Positions 59,664-64,000 of a DNA stretch of 64,000 bases are shown here, piece by piece. The DNA is from Pseudomonas serbica (lineage in GTDB: Bacteria; Pseudomonadota; Gammaproteobacteria; Pseudomonadales; Pseudomonadaceae): assembly GCF_028823535.1 (NCBI RefSeq), contig NZ_JAQIYM010000090.1, positions 186,001 to 250,000 on the forward strand, written 5' to 3'. How positions within the stretch are numbered: the first letter of the stretch is position 1; the number at the start of each line of letters is the position of its first letter. Both the position numbers and the translations under genes were made by a program. The notes under the pieces are model-generated. The model was given only the letters and a program-made list of their open reading frames with translations. It ran no database searches and had not been told where the DNA came from.

Positions 59664-60229
59664 CCCCTGCTCTGATCCGCTGCGCCGGCAAAACTCCGGA
59701 GCAAGCCATCGACATCTTGGTGGAATCCTCTGGTGGTATCTCCGCCCTTGGCGAATGTCTCTCCTCGCTGTGCGGTGACATCCTCTGGGGTCACCACATA
59801 TCTTTGTACTCTCTCGAAGATCGTGACCCTGAAAAGCGCATCAGGCTAGGGCGTGAAGAGAATCTTGGGTCACTGGTCTTCGGGCTGCTGTGGCCTCATT
59901 TCGATGACATCGAAACCACTGAAATGATGCGCATAACAATCTCCAGGCGCTACTCCCACAACCAGTTCGTGATCGGCCCTGTCAACGACAAGAATCTGGA
60001 ACGAGCCTACTACGTCTACCATCTTGAGTTCCGCGACTATCCTGGGCACTACCTAGGCTTCAAAGGTACCAAGCGTGTCTGGATCAACATCACGAACGAT
60101 CAGCTGGTGACGGAATTCGAGGGCTGGCCAGAGGATGTGCTGGCGATGGCCACGGCCCAGACGAAGAACGATGAGCAAGATGAGTTGGAATATGAGTCCG
60201 CAGAGAGAACACAGCGACAGGACGATTAA
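59660..60229 (+). CDS. Hypothetical protein, tandem-duplicate copy 2
   Basis: 189 residues from the ATG at 59660, which overlaps the upstream stop; the longer frame to 59576 lies inside the first copy. Divergence from copy 1 is large, so the duplication is old and both copies are kept. An acidic, Gln-rich C-terminal tail distinguishes it. Confidence 0.7.
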   Translation: MTPALIRCAGKTPEQAIDILVESSGGISALGECLSSLCGDILWGHHISLYSLEDRDPEKRIRLGREENLGSLVFGLLWPHFDDIETTEMMRITISRRYSHNQFVIGPVNDKNLERAYYVYHLEFRDYPGHYLGFKGTKRVWINITNDQLVTEFEGWPEDVLAMATAQTKNDEQDELEYESAERTQRQDD

Positions 60230-60286
60230 CACCGCCCTGCCGTTGTGAGATCATGAACACATATTCTCGCGCTATCCATTGTCGCC

Positions 60287-60556
60287 ATGGTCGCTTTGGA
60301 TGCCGCCATCGCTATGGTGTTCATCTTGTTAGCCATCAAGATTCTGGCCTGTATCTGGGCCTGCGTGTTTGTTTACTACACCGTCTTGGTTTTCGTCGAG
60401 GATGGCAAATTTGGACGGTACTGCTGGCAGATCTCTCTGCTCTGCGGCCTGTTCTATTCGACTGGTCTGCCTATCATTCTGATCTTCGACGCGATTGAAA
60501 ATCCAAAAGCCCCTTTCTCCAGGCTTAAGTACCTCCGCAAGAGTTCAAGACGGTGA
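60287..60556 (+). CDS. Membrane protein, two TM segments
   Basis: 89 residues with two long hydrophobic segments (about 5-35 and 45-68) and a basic C-terminus. Overlaps the next start (GTGA). No family recognised. Confidence 0.6.
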   Translation: MVALDAAIAMVFILLAIKILACIWACVFVYYTVLVFVEDGKFGRYCWQISLLCGLFYSTGLPIILIFDAIENPKAPFSRLKYLRKSSRR

Positions 60557-60822
60557 TTGCCCGACCGGGCGCCGCCCTACTCTGGAAAGTGCCGCCATTC
60601 TGCGGATCCGTGATGGTTAAAGGCATGACGGAATCCGGGCTGATCGAGATGTATCACATGGACAGCGATCTGTTCTTCAGCGTCTCTCCGGATGTATTCA
60701 GCCAGTGCCGTACGCTCACTTTCAAGGATGAAACGTTACGGCTGATAAACCTACCACAATGGGAAATCCAGACTGCGATTTGGGCCAGAGCGTACCTACG
60801 TTGCGGCGTGCCTGCTACGTAG
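60553..60822 (+). CDS. Hypothetical protein
   Basis: 89 residues from a GTG at 60553 that overlaps the previous stop. Soluble; no family recognised. Small size and weak start make this less certain. Confidence 0.45.
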   Translation: MIARPGAALLWKVPPFCGSVMVKGMTESGLIEMYHMDSDLFFSVSPDVFSQCRTLTFKDETLRLINLPQWEIQTAIWARAYLRCGVPAT

Positions 60823-60871
60823 CCGACGGTATCTCGCAACGTAAACAACACCACAAGAAAAGGTGCCAACA

Positions 60872-61186
60872 ATGAAATTCCCTCAGAACAACCCATTCAT
60901 CGATTACCGCAACAACCTGATTCTTGCTGCGTTGGTTGAAATTGATCATTTGAATCGCCTCAGCACCGCGTCGAGAAGCCTTTCCAATGCGCTCGCTCCC
61001 TTCAAGGAGCCAGAGGGCTTCCTGAGCCTTGTAAACGAACTGGCCTATAACGCCATCAGTCACTCGGTACCGGAGATGGTTGCCGACCAGGTGCAGGAGG
61101 AATTGGAAGAAATGCCCATCACTCAGCCGGAACTGGATGCTGTACTCAATAAGCCAATCGGCTCGGCCCTTCAGATTACTCTTTGA
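60872..61186 (+). CDS. Hypothetical protein
   Basis: 104 residues from the ATG at 60872 (AGG 8 nt upstream; a GTG nine bases earlier is less likely). Charged, mainly helical. Its end overlaps the convergent hipA end by 11 nt. Function unknown. Confidence 0.6.
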   Translation: MKFPQNNPFIDYRNNLILAALVEIDHLNRLSTASRSLSNALAPFKEPEGFLSLVNELAYNAISHSVPEMVADQVQEELEEMPITQPELDAVLNKPIGSALQITL

Positions 61187-62441
61187 TATTTTTGACCGGG
61201 CTCCGGCGAAAGCCTTTTCCCAGTGCTGGGTGCAATGCCATGACGATCCCAGCCTCCCATTCCTTACTCATCGCGGCGTGCAGGCTCGGATCGAGGCGGT
61301 CACGGTTGATCCGCAAGGCTTCGTGCATGGCCTCGGCAATCCGGTTGATCACGTCTTCTGGCCGGCGCAACATGCATTGGTTCGAGCCGAAGGCCAGGAG
61401 TTCCTGGCGGGTCGGGTAGTTCTTCTTGCCATTAAGTTTGAGCGCCATGGTGCGATCAACCAGGCTTTGTCCGGATTTCGGGTTGTAGTGGTCGTAGATG
61501 GTAGTTGTGGTCACGTCAAAGATGGGGGACAGCCTGACCGACGCCCTATCCCCTGGATGGGTGTAGAGCAGGCCAAAGTTCTTGAGGTGAGCATCGCCGT
61601 TGCGCACCATCACGGATAAGCAGAACGAGGCGAAAAACGCCTCCAGCTCGCGATCCTTGTCTTGGCACAGGTCATTCACCACCCTGGAGACTACCTCGTA
61701 GCTCTGGGAGTACTTGTAGTTGTCGTGTTGATCCTTGGGCAGCCTGAGCAAAACCGCCATGTCCTCGAAGCCCAGAAGGCCTTCCGGGGTAAGATCGAAC
61801 CGCTCCATGATGAACAGCTCGCGGCTGTCGGAGAGCCAGTAGGCCGGCGTTGAAATACCTGCCAACCGAGCCGCCTCCATGCACAGGAACTCATTCTGAG
61901 CCAACCCATGGTACTGCTCTGAACCAGATTTCACGATCAGGTCAGAGGCTCCTAAGGCACCGCGAAAGGCATCCTGCTTGTCCAGATCCGGGACAAGTAC
62001 TTTGGGCTGTACACCGGAAATACCCGAGGCAAAGTGGGCGTCGACCAGGAACTCAAAGATCTTTGCGGACTGCTTCTCGTTGAGAAGCTCTTTGAGTCCA
62101 ACCTGCGGTGTTATCGTCGCCCCTGTCGACAGGGGGTCTCGGAGCGTAAGACGTCCAATCTGGTTTTCACCGATCAACGAGAGCATCCGCATCTCATCGA
62201 GCGGCAGGTGCTTGGCCATCCTGCGCCGGATCTGATCGGCCAGGTACCCTTCAGGTACATTCATGTCGAATATCGGGTGCAGTGTACTCGACCTGAAGGG
62301 AGCGTTTGCGCTTGGCATGACCAGCGAAACTTCCCTGGCTTGCTCATCAGCTCCCTCATAGCTGTAAAGGAACTGGGAGCCTTTGTGCAAGACGCCCGAC
62401 GGGCCTTCTGGTACGGCTACGTTCAGGTTCTTGATCTTCAT
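61176..62441 (-). CDS. hipA: HipA-family serine/threonine kinase, no HipB partner seen
   Basis: About 421 residues from the ATG at 62441 (AGGT upstream). Full-length HipA: N-terminal S-L-V-M-P...L-H-P-I-F-D-M-N-V-P-E-G-Y-L, the ATP-site S-G-I-S-G-V-Q-P-K, catalytic V-R-N-G-D-A-H-L-K-N-F and the metal-binding P-I-F-D-V-T. HipA phosphorylates targets such as glutamyl-tRNA synthetase and induces persistence, and is normally neutralised by the DNA-binding antitoxin HipB encoded just upstream. No hipB-like frame lies in the 208 nt upstream, so the antitoxin is elsewhere, replaced, or absent. Confidence 0.88.
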   Translation of the reverse strand: MKIKNLNVAVPEGPSGVLHKGSQFLYSYEGADEQAREVSLVMPSANAPFRSSTLHPIFDMNVPEGYLADQIRRRMAKHLPLDEMRMLSLIGENQIGRLTLRDPLSTGATITPQVGLKELLNEKQSAKIFEFLVDAHFASGISGVQPKVLVPDLDKQDAFRGALGASDLIVKSGSEQYHGLAQNEFLCMEAARLAGISTPAYWLSDSRELFIMERFDLTPEGLLGFEDMAVLLRLPKDQHDNYKYSQSYEVVSRVVNDLCQDKDRELEAFFASFCLSVMVRNGDAHLKNFGLLYTHPGDRASVRLSPIFDVTTTTIYDHYNPKSGQSLVDRTMALKLNGKKNYPTRQELLAFGSNQCMLRRPEDVINRIAEAMHEALRINRDRLDPSLHAAMSKEWEAGIVMALHPALGKGFRRSPVKNIKE

Positions 62442-62649
62442 GCCATAACCTACCTTCACTTTCCCTTCGTTGTAACGAGAATGTTCAAGATATGGTAGCT
62501 GGTCAAGGGTTAATCGCTGCGATGACCATATGGTGAAATGGCCCCTCTAATCGATGGTAAACCCGCCTGAAAGGATCATTAGCCACACAGCCATTCTGAT
62601 ATGATCTGCTCATTGCGCAATTCCACCAGGTCGCCCAGGAGGCCACGCT

Positions 62650-63372
62650 TTGTCTATCGACTACATGGGGATCAAACGCACCAACAATGCCATGGAGCTG
62701 GCTCTCACGCCTGAGTGCGCCGATTTCAACCCTGCTGTGCTGACCTGGTGGTTTGAGGCCACTATGGAAATGTACCGGCGTGGAAACACCCGTGCTGTGC
62801 TGGATGGCCCTACCCAGGCGTTTGTCGACGCAAATCGCCATGGGGCCAATACTGCTCGGTCGGCACTGAGCATGCCGGGAAAGCTGCTTCTCCAGTCCAC
62901 GATCACCGCGTACGAGTCGCACCTGCGCAAAGGCATCGACAAGAACCTGTTGTTAATTGCCGCCGCTTACGAACATGCCCTCAAATTGGCTGCGTGCACA
63001 GTCGAGAAGAAGTCGATTAGTTACACCCTGAAAAAGCACCGCGACAACAGCGCCCTTAGGGTTATGACTGTGCGCTCCGACGTGCTGCAGGACTTTGGAT
63101 TCGAAGGTGCAAGCCTGGCCCTCACTGTTCTAGTCAAGGCGGTTGAGCGGGATCTCAACAAAAAGGTCTCGATCTGGAACCTGCATGAGGTATTCGGACA
63201 ACACGACGCTTCACGCGTTTCTCCGGACTACGTAAGTGACGAGGTGTTTTTCCTTCACACTCACCTGGTCGAATACCTGTGCAGTAACCTGACGCTGGCG
63301 GAAGTTAAGGCCAACCTCGGCGTGATCAAGACCCTGAACGACTACTTTGTAACCCTTGAAATACCCGCTTAA
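62650..63372 (+). CDS. Hypothetical protein
   Basis: 240 residues from a TTG with a strong AGGAGG 6 nt upstream, more credible than the ATG at 62665. Soluble, helical; no recognised motif. Divergent from hipA. Confidence 0.65.
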   Translation: MSIDYMGIKRTNNAMELALTPECADFNPAVLTWWFEATMEMYRRGNTRAVLDGPTQAFVDANRHGANTARSALSMPGKLLLQSTITAYESHLRKGIDKNLLLIAAAYEHALKLAACTVEKKSISYTLKKHRDNSALRVMTVRSDVLQDFGFEGASLALTVLVKAVERDLNKKVSIWNLHEVFGQHDASRVSPDYVSDEVFFLHTHLVEYLCSNLTLAEVKANLGVIKTLNDYFVTLEIPA

Positions 63373-63413
63373 AACACGGCAAAGATTTATTTCCATTTGG
63401 CGTGTTATATCAT

Positions 63414-63430
63414 ATTGACAGTATGTCAAT
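63414..63430. promoter_or_regulatory. ATTGAC-N5-GTCAAT operator
   Basis: ATTGAC-AGTAT-GTCAAT, third exact copy of the dyad found at 57832 and 59049; TTGACA can act as -35. It lies about 50 nt upstream of the lipoprotein gene. Confidence 0.55.
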
Positions 63431-63482
63431 TCATGGGCATCATCAAAGCTCATCACTGACATGTGTTTAAGGAAAGCCCTGC

Positions 63483-63872
63483 ATGAAAAAGACTCTGTTG
63501 CTGTCCGCCGCCGTAATGTCCCTGGCTCTGCTGGGTGGCTGTGCGCAAGTTAACTCCGTCGTGAAAAAGATGGATTACACCACCGGTACCCAAGTGACCG
63601 ATCAGCAGCTGCAAAGCTTCAAGAAAGGCAAAACCACCCAGGATCAAGTGGTAGCTGCCATCGGTTATCCGGCCAGCAAAGCTGAAGTCACCGGCAAAGA
63701 AGTGTGGAGCTACCCCTACACCCTGATCGCGGCAATGCCGTTCGCGCCGAACAAGCAGGAAACCACAGTTTTCGAGTGGAACGCCAAGGGCGTCCTGCTG
63801 AACTTCTACAAAGCGGGCGGTTCTGCTGGTGGCTCGGGCAACGCCCTGCTGGACGCGGCCAACATCAAGTAA
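63483..63872 (+). CDS. OmlA/SmpA (BamE)-like outer-membrane lipoprotein
   Basis: 129 residues. Signal peptide M-K-K-T-L-L-L-S-A-A-V-M-S-L-A-L with lipobox L-G-G-C. The mature part has the BamE/SmpA pattern: F-K-K-G-K-T-T-Q-D-Q-V-V-A-A-I-G-Y-P (the K-G-x-T-x-x-x-V turn), then the W-S-Y strand and a C-terminal strand. BamE-like proteins fit the outer-membrane assembly machinery; a plasmid copy could be a structural lipoprotein with another role. Good AAGGAAAG before the ATG. Confidence 0.75.
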   Translation: MKKTLLLSAAVMSLALLGGCAQVNSVVKKMDYTTGTQVTDQQLQSFKKGKTTQDQVVAAIGYPASKAEVTGKEVWSYPYTLIAAMPFAPNKQETTVFEWNAKGVLLNFYKAGGSAGGSGNALLDAANIK

Positions 63873-63887
63873 CAATCCGTTTTCAAA

Positions 63888-63925
63888 GCAAGGTCAACAT
63901 CGAAAGGTGTTGGCCTTTTCTTTTG
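63888..63925 (+). terminator. Rho-independent terminator
   Basis: AAGGTCAACA-loop-TGTTGGCCTTTTCTTTT after the lipoprotein gene. The remaining 75 nt to the window edge show no supported feature. Confidence 0.75.
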
Positions 63926-64000
63926 CCACCCAAAAGTAACATGTCGGTAAAGATCTGTGCCGGGCAAGGGGAAAGGCCAGAGCCCCTCGCCCACTCCGCG

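Noticed and set aside
1..64000. tRNA, rRNA, IS element or origin of replication
   Set aside because: No cloverleaf, rRNA-like stretch, transposase frame with terminal inverted repeats, or iteron cluster seen by reading; a computed search could still find one.

Overview
The window looks like part of a large plasmid from a Pseudomonas species. By eye the G+C is in the mid-50s, genes are tightly packed on both strands with Pseudomonas-style Shine-Dalgarno sequences, and there are no rRNA, tRNA, ribosomal or central-metabolism genes. Most genes are small and have no recognisable function. The recognisable ones are typical plasmid cargo: a umuDC pair behind a LexA-type box, a LigD-type ATP-dependent ligase, a chemoreceptor, an orphan HipA kinase, RNA and nucleotide-handling enzymes and several PD-(D/E)XK nucleases. 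No replication, partition or complete conjugation operon is visible. Species and replicon type are inference.

Layout. 0-6.6 kb: VanY-type peptidase, DnaQ-like exonuclease, two metallophosphatases, ankyrin protein, HAD hydrolase. 6.6-28.7 kb: a YkgJ-like Cys-cluster protein, a Shedu-type nuclease carrying an HNH-like zinc site (7.1-8.8 kb), a chemoreceptor, small membrane proteins, a leftward cluster of unknown genes (14.4-17.5 kb), an AcrVA2-like C-terminus (17.7-18.9 kb), a lipoprotein and a trypsin-like protease, a DUF4419 protein and a stand-alone RNA polymerase alpha-CTD-like protein. 28.7-31.0 kb: an AT-rich island with a VirD4/TraG-like ATPase whose C-terminus carries exonuclease VII large-subunit motifs, plus a small overlapping partner. 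31.0-39.4 kb: a type I-F-like CRISPR-Cas locus. 39.4-64 kb: mostly unknown genes, with umuDC and ligase at 44.9-47.7 kb, two adjacent nuclease-like genes at 53-55 kb, an Rnl5-type RNA ligase at 57.9 kb, hipA at 61-62 kb and an OmlA/SmpA-like lipoprotein at the right end.

The most unusual element is the CRISPR-Cas locus. It encodes a Cas3 without the Cas2 domain normal for I-F, and divergent Csy1-like, Csy2, Csy3 and Csy4 (Cas6f). No cas1 or cas2 is present. The array between cas3 and the csy genes has at least 21 repeats and no two are identical. The CCACC/GGTGG stem and a TTTTGAAA-like 8-nt handle persist while the loop drifts. Spacers range from 13 to 32 nt (one gap is 62 nt), and one pair of adjacent repeat-spacer units is a diverged tandem copy of its neighbour. 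The array and the csy operon each have a TTGACG-N17-TATATT promoter with similar flanks. This suggests an interference-only, slowly evolving guide system rather than an adaptive array. With the neighbouring ATPase-ExoVII gene it forms a likely defence or inter-plasmid-competition region.

Other cross-window signals: unrelated proteins share the C-terminal tail F-x-x-D-L-G-L, others end in acidic S-P-S-P tails, the UmuD homologue has lost its catalytic Ser and Lys, and a promoter/operator of the form ATTGAC-N4/5-GTCAAT recurs.
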